The notes below the pieces were generated by a model, which did not search any database, was not told the DNA's origin, and worked only from the letters and a program-made list of their open reading frames with translations. A program made the translations under genes and the position numbers. From RPQJ01 sp963793675 (GTDB taxonomy: Bacteria; Pseudomonadota; Gammaproteobacteria; Steroidobacterales; Steroidobacteraceae): a DNA stretch of 64,000 nucleotides. Positions 11,951 to 22,825 of this stretch are shown here, one piece after another. The stretch is taken from assembly GCA_963793675.1 (NCBI GenBank), contig CAWCBA010000005.1, positions 62,001 through 126,000 on the forward strand, in the 5' to 3' direction. The first letter of the stretch is position 1. Every line of letters starts with the position of its first letter.

Positions 11951-12457
11951 TCAACCGCTGGCGGCGATTGACGTAGTCTCGTCCGTGGCGGACTCGACGC
12001 TGCGCATCAGGTGCGTCAGCAGTTCGAGCGGATACCGTGCCCCGCTGAGGTAATCGTCTACACAGCGTGCCACCAGCGGGCTGCGATGCCGCGCCTGCGC
12101 CGCCATCAGCTGCTCGCGGTCGAGCCAGCGGGTGCGCAGGATGCCTTGATCGAGAGGCCGCGAGGGATCGTGATCCCCCAGCTGGCCGCGGAACGCGATG
12201 CGCAGGAAGGTCTTGCTCAGGTGCTCGGGCTGCCAGAGGTAAACGCCGACGATGTCATGCGCGACGAACGTCCAGCCGGTTTCCTCGAGCGTCTCGCGCG
12301 CGATTGCCTGTTGCAGGGTTTCGCTGTGCTCGAGGTGACCGGCGGGCTGGTTCAACACCACCCGGCCACCCGCGCGTTCTTCGACCAACAGGAACTTGCC
12401 GTCGCGTTCGACGACGGCCGCCACCGTGACATCGGGTTTCCAGACCATGGCGGTCAT
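11951..12457 (-). CDS. nudJ: Nudix hydrolase, NudJ/YmfB type
   Basis: 168 residues. The full Nudix box GHLEHSETLQQAIARETLEE followed by TGW lies near residues 41-63 and provides the Mg2+-binding glutamates. The N-terminal WKPDVTVAAVVERDGKFLLV and the motif LNQPAGH match the NudJ group, which hydrolyses nucleoside tri- and diphosphates and hydroxymethylpyrimidine pyrophosphate in E. coli. The family assignment is supported by position next to mnmA, as in E. coli. The frame is intact. Substrate in this organism is not shown by sequence. Confidence 0.85.
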   Translation of the reverse strand: MTAMVWKPDVTVAAVVERDGKFLLVEERAGGRVVLNQPAGHLEHSETLQQAIARETLEETGWTFVAHDIVGVYLWQPEHLSKTFLRIAFRGQLGDHDPSRPLDQGILRTRWLDREQLMAAQARHRSPLVARCVDDYLSGARYPLELLTHLMRSVESATDETTSIAASG

Positions 12458-12535
12458 TATAGCGAGCCCGCGGGCGGCAGTTTGTCTTCAGGCTGGGTGC
12501 GCAAGCGCGTGTGTCACAGCGCCGTGGGGGCCGTG

Positions 12536-13042
12536 TCAGCAGTCGGCGGCGGTGGCGCGCATCTCGGGCTGGACCAGGCTTCCGGCCCAGACCTCGTTGA
12601 AATAGGCGAGATGGCGCCTGACGACCGAGACATCGTTGAACTCGACGATGCCGTCCCACGTCGAGGCCTGCTGCCGGAACGCGATGGCCTTGTCGTCGGC
12701 CACGATGAACGAGCAGGGGTTGCTGCGGTACTCGGGCGCGACGTTGCGCAGGTCGATGTAACTCGTGAGACGGCGCGCCATCATCATGAAACGATTGCCT
12801 TCACGCGACACGCGGCCGGGATTCGAGATCAGCACGCGCAGGCGCGCATGACTGCGGGCCAGCACGAGCCGCTTGACCGGCTCGAGGAAGAGGTCGTGGT
12901 CGTAGATCAGCGGCTCGAGATCGGTGGTGTAGATGGAAAGCGTGCGATTGGCGCGCGTCGCGATTTCTGCGACCGCGGCCCGGTATTCCTCAAGATTCGA
13001 GAGGATGCTGCGCGTCCCCGTCAGATCCAGCCGATGTTGCAT
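12536..13042 (-). CDS. PLD-like domain protein of unknown function
   Basis: 168 residues from the ATG at 13040-13042, which I prefer over a longer in-frame start because the extra N-terminal residues are the reverse reading of the GNAT 3' end. The gene overlaps the GNAT gene by 53 bases, indicating translational coupling. The sequence has TRANRTLSIYTTDLEPLIYD, VKRLVLARSHARLRVLISNP and a later FNDVSVVRRHLAYFNEVWAG. It resembles the small phospholipase-D-like helper domains found beside or fused to acetyltransferases in gammaproteobacteria. No HxK catalytic motif is evident, so enzymatic activity is doubtful. Confidence 0.6.
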   Translation of the reverse strand: MQHRLDLTGTRSILSNLEEYRAAVAEIATRANRTLSIYTTDLEPLIYDHDLFLEPVKRLVLARSHARLRVLISNPGRVSREGNRFMMMARRLTSYIDLRNVAPEYRSNPCSFIVADDKAIAFRQQASTWDGIVEFNDVSVVRRHLAYFNEVWAGSLVQPEMRATAADC

Positions 13043-13502
13043 CGCGCTTCCCGACCGCCCGGCGCATGCGCCGGTGCGGTATTCCGACCTCGTCGAATTC
13101 CGGACCATCGGCCCGGAAACCCAGTCGCTCGTAGAACCTGGCGGCTGACACCTGCGCATTGAGGTACACCTCCTGGAATCCGCGCTCGGCGGCGAGATCC
13201 ATGAGGCGACGCATCACGGCGACGCCAGCTCCGGTGCCACGGTACTGCGGCAGTACTGCGACGCGTCCAATCTTACCGGTGGGTTCCAGGCGTCCCGTGC
13301 CAACCGCGTCACGTTTTGCGGAAGCCGGTGGTTCGAAAACGAGAACGTGGGTGATGACGGGATCGAGTTCGTCCCATTCGTCGCGTTCCGCGATCTGCTG
13401 CTCCTCGATGAAAACAGACCGTCGGACGCGCTGAATCTGCCAGCGGTCGTGCTCCCACGTGGCAAGCCGCACGACGTAATCCCGGATCGGTTGCGAAGAC
13501 AT
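12990..13502 (-). CDS. GNAT-family N-acetyltransferase
   Basis: 170 residues. The acetyl-CoA binding region is GKIGRVAVLPQYRGTGAGVA (the R/Q-x-x-G-x-G/A signature reads QYRGTGAG). It is followed by the helix VMRRLMDLAAERGFQEVYLN and a beta-strand region AARFYERLGFRADGPEFDEV that is typical of the ElaA/YjdJ-like subgroup. The N-terminal VRRSVFIEEQQIAERDEWDELD is also typical of that subgroup. Substrate unknown. It is located between purB and the PLD-like gene, overlapping the latter. Confidence 0.85.
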   Translation of the reverse strand: MSSQPIRDYVVRLATWEHDRWQIQRVRRSVFIEEQQIAERDEWDELDPVITHVLVFEPPASAKRDAVGTGRLEPTGKIGRVAVLPQYRGTGAGVAVMRRLMDLAAERGFQEVYLNAQVSAARFYERLGFRADGPEFDEVGIPHRRMRRAVGKRDATSAGSDGDAQHPLES

Positions 13503-13548
13503 GTCGGCGAGCGGCGGCAGGCTTATGTCAAACGTCGCTGATCGCGAC

Positions 13549-14916
13549 TCAGACCTCGCGCGCCAGTCGGGCCGCGAGACCGATGTAGGTTGCCGGGGTC
13601 AAGGCCTTGAGCCTGGCCTTTTCGGCGGCAGGGATCGGCAGCCCGTCGACGAACTCTGCGACCGCCGGCCCGTCGATGCGTCGTCCACGCGTGAGCGCCT
13701 TCAACTGCTCATAGGCTTCGGGCACCGCGTACCGGCGCATCACCGTCTGGATCGGCTCCGCCAGCAGCTCCCAGTTGGCCGCGAGATCGTCGGCGAGTCG
13801 TGCACGATCGATCTCGACGCGAGCGAGTCCGCGCGAGACGGACTGGATCGCGATATCGGAATGCGCGAGCGCGACGCCCAGGTTGCGTTGCACGGTGGAG
13901 TCGGTGAGGTCACGCTGCCAGCGCGAGATCGGCAGTTTTTCCGACAGGAAGCGCAGCAGCGCATTGGCAAGCCCGAAGTTGCCTTCGCCATTCTCGAAGT
14001 CGATCGGGTTGACCTTGTGCGGCATCGTCGACGAGCCGACTTCGCCCGCGACGACCTTCTGCCTGAAATAGCCGAGCGACACGTAGCCCCAGAAATCGCG
14101 GCACAGGTCCGTGAGGATCGAGTTGCAGCGTGCAAGGGCGTCGCAGTACTCCGCGGTCCAGTCATGGGGCTCGATCTGCGTGGTGTACGGGTTCCACTGC
14201 AGGCCGAGCGAATCGACCAGTCGCTGACCGAGCAGCGGCCAGTCCACGTCCGGGTAAGCCGCAAGGTGCGCGTTGTAATTGCCGACGGCACCGTTGATCT
14301 TGCCGCGGATCGGCACGGCCGCGAACGTATCGCGGGCCTGGAGCAGGCGACGCACGAACACCGCGACTTCCTTGCCGAGCGTCGTCGGCGTCGCGGCCTG
14401 GCCGTGCGTACGCGACATCATCGCGTCGTCGGCATGGGCGTGCGCCATGGCGCGCAGGGTGCCGAGCAGCGCGTCGATGTGCGGCAACAGTACCTTCGAG
14501 CGCGCTTCCTGGCACATCAGCGCGTACGACAGGTTGTTGATGTCCTCGGAGGTGCAGGCGAAATGAACGAATTCGAGCCGTGCCTGCCAGGCCGGGTGCG
14601 CGCCGAGCTTCTGCTTGATGAGGTACTCGACTGCCTTGACGTCGTGGTTGGTCTCGCGCTCGAACGCCTTCACGGTCGCGGCGTCCGCGGGATCGAAGCC
14701 ATCGACGATCTGCTGGGCGACGGCGAGGTCGGCCGCAGTGACGCCGCGCAGTTCGACGATGCGTCGCTCCCCGGCCAACGCCTGCAGCCAGGCAATCTCG
14801 ACGCGGACGCGGGCGCGAATGAGGCCCTGTTCGCTGAAGATTTCCCGCAGGTCGGCACAGCGCGCGGCATAACGGCCGTCCACCGGGGAAAGCGCGGTCA
14901 GCGGGGTGAGACTCAT
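13549..14916 (-). CDS. purB: Adenylosuccinate lyase
   Basis: 455 residues, intact. It catalyses two purine-synthesis steps: fumarate release from SAICAR and from adenylosuccinate. The fumarase/aspartase superfamily signature SSTMPHKVNPIDFENGEGNF is near residue 295. MSRTHGQAATPTTLGKE carries the conserved catalytic His near 170, and FACTSEDINNLSYAL is the TSEDI block. The N-terminus MSLTPLTALSPVDGRYA matches the gammaproteobacterial enzyme. It heads the minus-strand run purB, GNAT, PLD-like, nudJ, mnmA, and is divergent from fumC. Confidence 0.96.
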   Translation of the reverse strand: MSLTPLTALSPVDGRYAARCADLREIFSEQGLIRARVRVEIAWLQALAGERRIVELRGVTAADLAVAQQIVDGFDPADAATVKAFERETNHDVKAVEYLIKQKLGAHPAWQARLEFVHFACTSEDINNLSYALMCQEARSKVLLPHIDALLGTLRAMAHAHADDAMMSRTHGQAATPTTLGKEVAVFVRRLLQARDTFAAVPIRGKINGAVGNYNAHLAAYPDVDWPLLGQRLVDSLGLQWNPYTTQIEPHDWTAEYCDALARCNSILTDLCRDFWGYVSLGYFRQKVVAGEVGSSTMPHKVNPIDFENGEGNFGLANALLRFLSEKLPISRWQRDLTDSTVQRNLGVALAHSDIAIQSVSRGLARVEIDRARLADDLAANWELLAEPIQTVMRRYAVPEAYEQLKALTRGRRIDGPAVAEFVDGLPIPAAEKARLKALTPATYIGLAARLAREV

Positions 14917-14998
14917 GCGGTCATCCGGGAGGTGCTACGATTCCGGATGATACCGCACGGCCCGCCCGGGGCGCCTGCGCGGTTCCCCGGAGTTCACC

Positions 14999-16419
<1,421 letters not shown>

Positions 16420-16423
<4 letters not shown>

Positions 16424-17080
16424 CTGCCCAGGACCTCATCGCAGCCCTCGCCGCTGCGCGAGCGGATCGCGCGCCTGCTGCGGGACACGGTGCCGGGCCG
16501 CAACCCGGAGTTTCCATACGCCGCGCAGTTCACGGTCGAGCAGATGGACCGGCTGCGAAAGCTCTTCCCTGCGGAGCCCGCGCGCGCCGCAGTGCTGGTG
16601 CCGCTGATCGAGCGTCCCGCTGGACTGCAGGTGCTGCTTGACCCAGCGCGCATCGCACCTGAAGAACCATCCGGGCCAGATCAGTTTTCCGGGAGGCCGC
16701 ATCGAGCCTGCGGACGCCGGGCCGTGGGAGGCCGCCCTGCGCGAGGCTCGTGAAGAGATCGGCCTCGATCCACAGTACGTCACGCGGGCCGGATACCTGC
16801 AGGACCACCTCGTCATTTCCGGGTTCCGCGTGACTCCAGCGGTTGGTTTCGTGCGGCCCGGGTTTCGACCTGCGCCTGGACGAGACCGAGGTCGAGAATG
16901 TCTTCGAGGTGCCGCTCGAATTCCTGCTGGACGCGCGCAACCACCTGCCGCGCGACCGTCAGGTGGCAGGCCATACGATCATCACGCACGAGATACCGTA
17001 TCGAAGGCCGCCAGATCTGGGGCGCGACGGCCAGCATGCTCATCACGTTCGCACGACTGCTGCGCGAGCTGGAGGCATGA
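16420..17080 (+). CDS. CoA-pyrophosphatase-like Nudix hydrolase (frame breaks)
   Basis: The pieces, in order: LTAQDLIAALAAARADR from a TTG at 16420, then RNPEFPYAAQFTVEQMDRLR in a second frame, then RASHLKNHPGQISFPGGRIE with the Nudix box ending ALREAREEIGL in a third, then RLDETEVENVFEVPLEFLL, and finally RYRIEGRQIWGATASMLITF ending LLRELEA at 17080. The block HLKNHPGQISFPGG is the signature of the UPF0035 (NudL/PCD1) group, which cleaves CoA and CoA esters. Joined length is about 215 residues, normal for the family. At least four frame changes occur, each bridgeable by one base. The stop overlaps the next ATG (17077), so it is in an operon with mazG. Confidence 0.75.
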
Positions 17081-17860
17081 GCGCGCATCGAAAGGCTGCG
17101 CCAGATCATGGTCCGGCTGCGCGACCCGGCGGGCGGCTGCCCGTGGGATCGCGAGCAGGACTGGGCATCGATCGCGCCGCACACGATCGAAGAGGCGTAC
17201 GAACTGGCGGATGCGATCGCGCGTGGCGAACCCGAAGCGGTGCGTGACGAATTGGGTGACGTGCTGTTCCAGGTCGTGTTCCAGGCGCGCATCGCCGAGG
17301 AGCGCGGACTGTTCGACTTCGACGCCGTCGCCGCATCGATCGCCGCAAAGCTCGAACGGCGACATCCGCACGTCTTTGCCGGCGCGAAGATCGACGACGC
17401 GGCGGCGCAGAGCCTGGCCTGGGAGGAGCACAAGCGCGCGGAGCGCGCAGCCAGCGGGCTGGGCACTGGCGCATTGGACGGCGTTACTCTCGGCCTGCCG
17501 GCGCTGACCCGGGCGGCCAAGCTTGGTTCTCGCGCTGCCAAAGTCGGTTTCGACTGGGCCGACGCGTCGGGTGTCATCGCGAAGGCGCGCGAGGAACTCT
17601 GCGAGCTGCAGGACGAAATTGACAGGGGTGACCGGGTCCGCGCGCAGGAAGAACTGGGTGACCTGCTGTTCGCCCTGTCGCAGGCGGCGCGTCACCTCGG
17701 CGTCGATGCGGAGACCGCGCTGCGCGACGCGAATGCCAAGTTCGAGCGGCGGTTCCGCCTGATCGAGTCGTACCTCGCCGCAGACGGACGAACCCCGGCC
17801 GACGCCGACATGGAGCAACTCGAAGCGCTCTGGGCCCGTGCCAAGCGGGAACCTGGCTGA
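17077..17860 (+). CDS. mazG: Nucleoside triphosphate pyrophosphohydrolase MazG
   Basis: About 260 residues. The conserved start IERLRQIMVRLRDPAGGCPW is in the main frame but upstream of the first in-frame ATG (17108). The ATG at 17077, overlapping the previous stop, becomes usable if one base near 17085 is corrected, which gives the expected N-terminus. Two MazG domains are visible: TIEEAYELADAI with DELGDVLFQVVFQ, and REELCELQDEID with EELGDLLFALSQ. The EExxE/ExxD sets bind Mg2+. The enzyme hydrolyses NTPs to NMPs, cleaning up aberrant nucleotides and limiting ppGpp-linked stress in E. coli. Confidence 0.9.
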
Positions 17861-17866
17861 GTTGCC

Positions 17867-20800
17867 GTGAAGGCTCCTGATTCCGCCGCAGCACGACTCG
17901 CGGCCCTGCGTGAACTGCTTCCCCGGTGCCTGCTGCGCGATCGGCGTCGGCTGCAGTCGACGCTTGACCGGCTGGCGCGCAGGCCCGCGGCCGCCGATCC
18001 GCGTGAAGTGGCCAGGTTGCACGCCCAGGTCAATGCGTCCGTGGAACTGGTCGCGGCCCGCCTTGCCTCCATCCCACCGATCGTCTACGACGAAACATTA
18101 CCCGTCCACGCTCGCCGTGACGACATCCGCCGCGCGATCGAAGCGCATCAGGTCGTGATCGTCAGTGGTGCCACAGGCAGCGGCAAGAGCACGCAGATCC
18201 CTAAGATCTGCCTCGAGATGGGACGCGGTGCAGCCGGCCTGATCGGGCACACCCAGCCGCGGCGCATCGCGGCGCAGGCACTGGCCAACCGCATCAGCGC
18301 GGAGCTGGGTTCCACGACCGGCGACCTGGTCGGTTACCAGGTGCGCTTCGTCGACCGCACCAGCCCGCGCACTCTCGTGAAGTTGATGACGGACGGGCTG
18401 CTGCTGCGCGAGCTCGAAGGCGACCCACTGCTGCTGCGCTACGACACGCTGATCGTCGACGAAGCCCACGAGCGCAACCTCAACGTCGATTTCCTGCTCG
18501 GCGTCTGCCACCGCCTGCTGCCGCGGCGTCCGGACCTGCGTCTGATCGTGACGTCGGCAACCATCGAGACCCGGCGTTTCGCGGAGTTCTTCGGCGGCGC
18601 GCCGATCATCGACGTGGAAGGGCAGAGCTACCCGGTCGAGGTACGTTATCGCCCGCTGGCGGAAGAAGACGAGGCGGCGCCGCCACTGCCCGAGGCGGTG
18701 CGTGATGCGCTCGAAGAACTGGAGCGGGATGCGCGCGGCCTGCGTGGCGACGCGCTCGTGTTCCTGCCGGGCGAGAAGCAGATCCTCGAGACCCGCGACC
18801 TGCTGTTGCGCAGCCGCGTCGATTGGGATGTGCTGCCGCTGTACGGGCGACTGACTGGTCCGGAACAGGACAGAGTCTTCGCCGGACACACGCGCCGTCG
18901 CGTCGTGCTTGCGACCAACGTCGCCGAGACTTCCCTGACTATTCCCGGCGTGCGGTTCGTCATCGATGCCGGGCTCGCGCGCGTCAGTCGCTACAGTCCC
19001 CGTGCGAAATTCCAGCGTCTGCCGATCGAGCCGGTGTCGCAGGCGAGCGCCGACCAGCGTCGCGGGCGCTGCGGACGCGAAGGGGAGGGCATCTGCATTC
19101 GGCTCTACGCGGAGGACGACCTCCTTGCGCGGCCGCGTTACACCGAACCCGAACTGTTGCGGACCAACCTGGCGAGTCTCATCCTGCAGATGGCCGCACT
19201 CGCACTCGGGAGTCCGCAGGAATTTCCGTTCCTCGACGCGCCCGATGCGCGCCTGTTGAACGATGGCTATCGCCTGCTGCTGGAACTTGGCGCAGTCGAC
19301 GGCGATCGGCGGATCACGCGGCTCGGGCGCCAGATGGCCGCGTTGCCGGTCGATCCGCGCCTGGCGCGCGTGCTGGTGGAGGCCGGACGCACCGGCTGCA
19401 TGGAGGAAGCACTCACCATCGTCTCGTTCCTGAGCATCCAGGATCCACGCGAACGCCCTTCCGACAAGACGGCGGCCGCCGACGAAAAGCATGCGTTGTT
19501 CGCCGACGAACGCTCGGACTTCGTAGGCGTGCTCAACCTCTGGCGCGCAAGCCGTGAACCCGCGGCCGGCGGCAACCGCGTGCTGCGACACTGGTGCCGT
19601 GAGCACTTTCTGTCGTTCCTGCGCATGCGTGAATGGGGCGACCTGCGCGATCAACTCGCGGACATGTCGCGTCCACTGGCGCAGGGCGCCGGCGACAGGC
19701 GCGCGGCCAGCACGACCGTACTGCACCAGGCGCTGCTGGCGGGCTTCCTCGGCGGCATCGGCGTGCTCGACGAAGCCCGCACCTATCTCGGTGCGCGCGA
19801 CACGCGCTTCATCATTGCTCCCGGCACGCCGCTCGCCAGGCGTTCGCCGCACTGGATCGTCGCCGCGAGCCTCGTCGAAACGCATCGTCTCTATGCGCGC
19901 ATGGTGGCGCAGGTGCAGCCGTCGTGGATCGAAGCGGCGGGAGCGCACCTCGTCAAGCGCAGCTACGGCGACGCCGAATGGGACGCGCAGCGCGGCATGA
20001 CGTTTGCGCGGGAGACCGTGTCGCTCTATGGCCGCGTGCTGAACAGCGGGCGGCGCGTCAACTTTGCGACTGTGGACCCCGCGGCAGCGCAACGCATGTT
20101 CGTGGAGGAAGCGCTGGTCCGCCGCCAGCCCTCGATGCCGTTTACGTTCCTGGAGCGCAATGCGGCCATGCGGGCACGTCTGGAACGAGTCGAGTCCAGC
20201 CTGCGCCGGCGCGACTTGCTCGCCGGTGAGGATGTGCTGGTGCGGTTCTACCTGGAACGCATTCCGCCCGCGATCGCCTCGACGCGAGCGTTCGAATCCT
20301 GGTGGCGCAAGGAGGAGCGAGCCAGGCCGCACCTGCTCGACGCTGCGGAGCCGGTGTTCCTGGCCCAGGCTTTGCCAGTCGTGCAGGCGAGCGATTATCC
20401 GGCGGTTTTCGACGTCCACGGTAACGAACTGCAACTGCACTATCGCTTCGATACGACGGCACCCGACGATGGAGTCACGCTCGACGTACCGTTGCCGCTG
20501 CTGCGGGCGATCGACGCACACCGACTCGAGTGGCTGATCCCGGGATGGCTGCGCGAGAAGGTCATCGCACTGCTGCGCGGACTGCCGAAGGAAGTGCGGC
20601 GCGAAATCGTGCCGATTCCGGACGCGGCGGACCGGTTGCTGGCCGCCCTGCCAGCGTTCGGCACGGGCTCGCTGTTCACTCACGTCGCAACCTTCGCGAC
20701 CCAGGAAGCCGGTATCCGCGTCGAACCCGCGCAGGTGGCCGCCGTGGCCTTGCCGCCCTGGCTCAGCGTCAATCTGCGCGTGCTCGACGGCGCCGGACGG

Positions 20801-21817
20801 CTGCTCAAGGCCAGTCGCGATCTCACGGGCCTGCGCGACGAGTTTCGAGCGGCGTCCGGTAGCTCGACCTTCGCCGCGGCGGCCCCGGATTTTGCGTGGG
20901 AGCGGGTCGGCGTGCGGGCCTGGGATTTTGCGGCCTGGCCGGTCGAGACCACCGTCCGCAGCGGCAGGCTGCAATTGCGTGCGTATCCCGGGATCCAGGA
21001 CGAGGGTGCCAGCGTGCGCCTGCACCTGTTCACTACGGAGGGTGGCGCCCGGCGTGCGTCGAGGGCCGGGATCGTGCGGCTGGCTGCTTTGGCCCTGCCG
21101 CAACAACACGAACTGGCGCGCCGGCACTGGGCATCGGACCGTGAATTCACATTGCTGCTGGCGGCGGCTGGATTCGGCAAGGAGTTGCCTGGCGAGATCG
21201 CCGATCGCGCCGTGGCCGACGCCGTACTCGGTCAATCCGGTGAGTTGCCGCGCACACGAGCCCAATTCGAGGCGCTGGTGGAGCAGGGACGCGCCGACGT
21301 GCTCGATCGTGCGGGCGAAAACGCCCGCGTCGTGAAAGCCGTGCTGCTGGCGCTGAAGGACGTGCGCGTGCAGATGGGCCTGTTGAACGGCGCGCCTTTC
21401 GCGGCGGTGCGCAACAGCGTGAACGATCAGCTGGCCGAATTGCTGGCGCCGGGCTGGGTGCGCGACACCCCGGATGGCTGGTGGACCCAGTTGCCCAAGT
21501 ACGTGCGTGCGATCGCACGCCGGCTGGAGCGTGCTCGCGGCGACGTCGAGCGGGATCACAAGCTGCAGTCGCAGGTCACGCCTTATGCACAGCAGGTCCG
21601 GCGCCTGCGCCTGTCCGCGGACCTCGACATGCCGGGGAACGAACGCGAGCGGCTGCGTTGGATGGTCGAGGAATTCCGGCTGTCGCTGTTTGCGCAGGAC
21701 CTGCGCACCCTGCTGCCAGTGTCGGCGAAGCGACTCGAGGAGCAACTGCAACTGGCGTTGCGCGAGGCCGCGGGCTCCACCGCCGCGCCCGCCACGCGCG
21801 GAAGAAGTCAACGCTGA
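17867..21817 (+). CDS. hrpA: ATP-dependent RNA helicase HrpA
   Basis: 1316 residues, intact, from a GTG start at 17867, six bases after mazG. DEAH-box order: Walker A GATGSGKSTQIPK near residues 98-110, TQPRRIAAQALANR (Ia), VDEAHERNLNVDF (II) near 200, SATIETRRFAEFF (III), TNVAETSLTIPGVRFVIDAG (V) and QRRGRCGREGEGICIRLY (VI). It is followed by the HA2/OB region and the long C-terminal DUF3418 region ending in ELLAPGWVRDTP and later helices. HrpA resolves stalled, collided ribosomes in E. coli. Length matches the long HrpA form. Confidence 0.96.
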   Translation: MKAPDSAAARLAALRELLPRCLLRDRRRLQSTLDRLARRPAAADPREVARLHAQVNASVELVAARLASIPPIVYDETLPVHARRDDIRRAIEAHQVVIVSGATGSGKSTQIPKICLEMGRGAAGLIGHTQPRRIAAQALANRISAELGSTTGDLVGYQVRFVDRTSPRTLVKLMTDGLLLRELEGDPLLLRYDTLIVDEAHERNLNVDFLLGVCHRLLPRRPDLRLIVTSATIETRRFAEFFGGAPIIDVEGQSYPVEVRYRPLAEEDEAAPPLPEAVRDALEELERDARGLRGDALVFLPGEKQILETRDLLLRSRVDWDVLPLYGRLTGPEQDRVFAGHTRRRVVLATNVAETSLTIPGVRFVIDAGLARVSRYSPRAKFQRLPIEPVSQASADQRRGRCGREGEGICIRLYAEDDLLARPRYTEPELLRTNLASLILQMAALALGSPQEFPFLDAPDARLLNDGYRLLLELGAVDGDRRITRLGRQMAALPVDPRLARVLVEAGRTGCMEEALTIVSFLSIQDPRERPSDKTAAADEKHALFADERSDFVGVLNLWRASREPAAGGNRVLRHWCREHFLSFLRMREWGDLRDQLADMSRPLAQGAGDRRAASTTVLHQALLAGFLGGIGVLDEARTYLGARDTRFIIAPGTPLARRSPHWIVAASLVETHRLYARMVAQVQPSWIEAAGAHLVKRSYGDAEWDAQRGMTFARETVSLYGRVLNSGRRVNFATVDPAAAQRMFVEEALVRRQPSMPFTFLERNAAMRARLERVESSLRRRDLLAGEDVLVRFYLERIPPAIASTRAFESWWRKEERARPHLLDAAEPVFLAQALPVVQASDYPAVFDVHGNELQLHYRFDTTAPDDGVTLDVPLPLLRAIDAHRLEWLIPGWLREKVIALLRGLPKEVRREIVPIPDAADRLLAALPAFGTGSLFTHVATFATQEAGIRVEPAQVAAVALPPWLSVNLRVLDGAGRLLKASRDLTGLRDEFRAASGSSTFAAAAPDFAWERVGVRAWDFAAWPVETTVRSGRLQLRAYPGIQDEGASVRLHLFTTEGGARRASRAGIVRLAALALPQQHELARRHWASDREFTLLLAAAGFGKELPGEIADRAVADAVLGQSGELPRTRAQFEALVEQGRADVLDRAGENARVVKAVLLALKDVRVQMGLLNGAPFAAVRNSVNDQLAELLAPGWVRDTPDGWWTQLPKYVRAIARRLERARGDVERDHKLQSQVTPYAQQVRRLRLSADLDMPGNERERLRWMVEEFRLSLFAQDLRTLLPVSAKRLEEQLQLALREAAGSTAAPATRGRSQR

Positions 21818-21854
21818 GCGCAAGCGACTATACTCATGCGAGGAGAGCCCAGGA

Positions 21855-22821
21855 ATGACGACGAATCGCAGTGGCATGAGGTATAGCGGCAGGGCTTTGT
21901 CGGTCCTGGCGGCGCTGTGCGCGTCCGTCGCTGCGTACGCGCAGAGTCCCGTCTCGCCGACGGTTAAGCCGCCGGAACCCGCGACCGATCTGCGGGTGCA
22001 GGCCGTTCGACCGGGCCTGGACGTCATCACGGGAGGCGGTGGCAACGTCGTGGTCTGGTCCGGCGCCGATGGCATCGTGCTGGTCGACACCGGCCTCGCC
22101 GCATCTTCGGCAGCCGTAGTCGAAGCCGTCAGGCAGATTTCCGCCGCACCGGTCAAGTTCGTCATCAGCACTCATGGTCATGCCGATCACGTCGGCAGCA
22201 ACGAATTTTTCGCGCGCAAGGGCGCCGTGCTCGTCGGGCACGAGTCGCTGCGCGAACACGGCGGCCGTGATCCCGCGGTACCGGCCGGGAATGCCGAATC
22301 CCCGATGGATGCGCCAGCGGCGCGACCCGTGCTCACCACCATGGACGCCGTCGCGCTGCACATGAACGGCGATCGTCTCGACGCCGTGCACGTCGCCGAC
22401 GCTCATACGGCGTCGGACATCGTCGTGCGCTGGAACGAGGCAGAGGTCGTCGCACTGGGGGACATCTACTGGAGCGGGCAGTACCCCTACATCGACGTCG
22501 AGTCGGGCGGTTCGCTGGCGGGAATGGTGGCTGCCGTCGAAGGCACGCTCGCCCGCTCGAATGACCGCACGGTCGTCATCCCCGGGCATGGCCCCGTCTC
22601 GGACCGGGCGGAACTCGCGGCCTATCGCGACATGCTCGTGGCGGTGGGCCGCAAGCTGCGCGAGGCCGTGGAGAGCGGGATGGGTGTCGAGGAGATCCTG
22701 GACCTTGAAGCCCACGGCCGAATTCGACGCGAGTTTCGGGCGCCCCGGCGCCATCGTGACGCCGGAGGAATTCGTCCGCAGCATCTACCGTGACCTGGCG
22801 TCGAAACGCCCGGGCCGCTAG
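21855..22821 (+). CDS. Exported metallo-beta-lactamase-fold hydrolase (frame break)
   Basis: The ATG at 21855 follows AGGAG. A signal peptide covers residues about 1-28 (RALSVLAALCASVAAYAQ). Zinc motif HGHADHVGSNEFF is near residue 107. Further ligands are in HVADAHTASD and in VVALGDIY, with VIPGHGPVSD near residue 240, together giving a complete two-metal set. The C-terminus KPTAEFDASFGRPGAIVTPE lies in another frame; removing one T near 22709 joins them and ends at 22821. Periplasmic members of this group include quinoprotein-linked and SoxH-like hydrolases as well as B-class lactamases. The substrate cannot be decided. It converges with the ALDH gene four bases away. Confidence 0.8.
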
Positions 22822-22825
22822 CGGC

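Noticed and set aside
11658..12053. ORFs in both directions across 11660-11950
   Set aside because: They consist of the inverted-repeat units and the nudJ mirror; no start signal or protein-like composition.
18098..22171. 1357-codon open frame on the minus strand opposite hrpA
   Set aside because: Composition is Arg/Gln/His-rich with no motif, and the plus strand carries all helicase motifs in order; it is the mirror frame of a long GC-rich gene.
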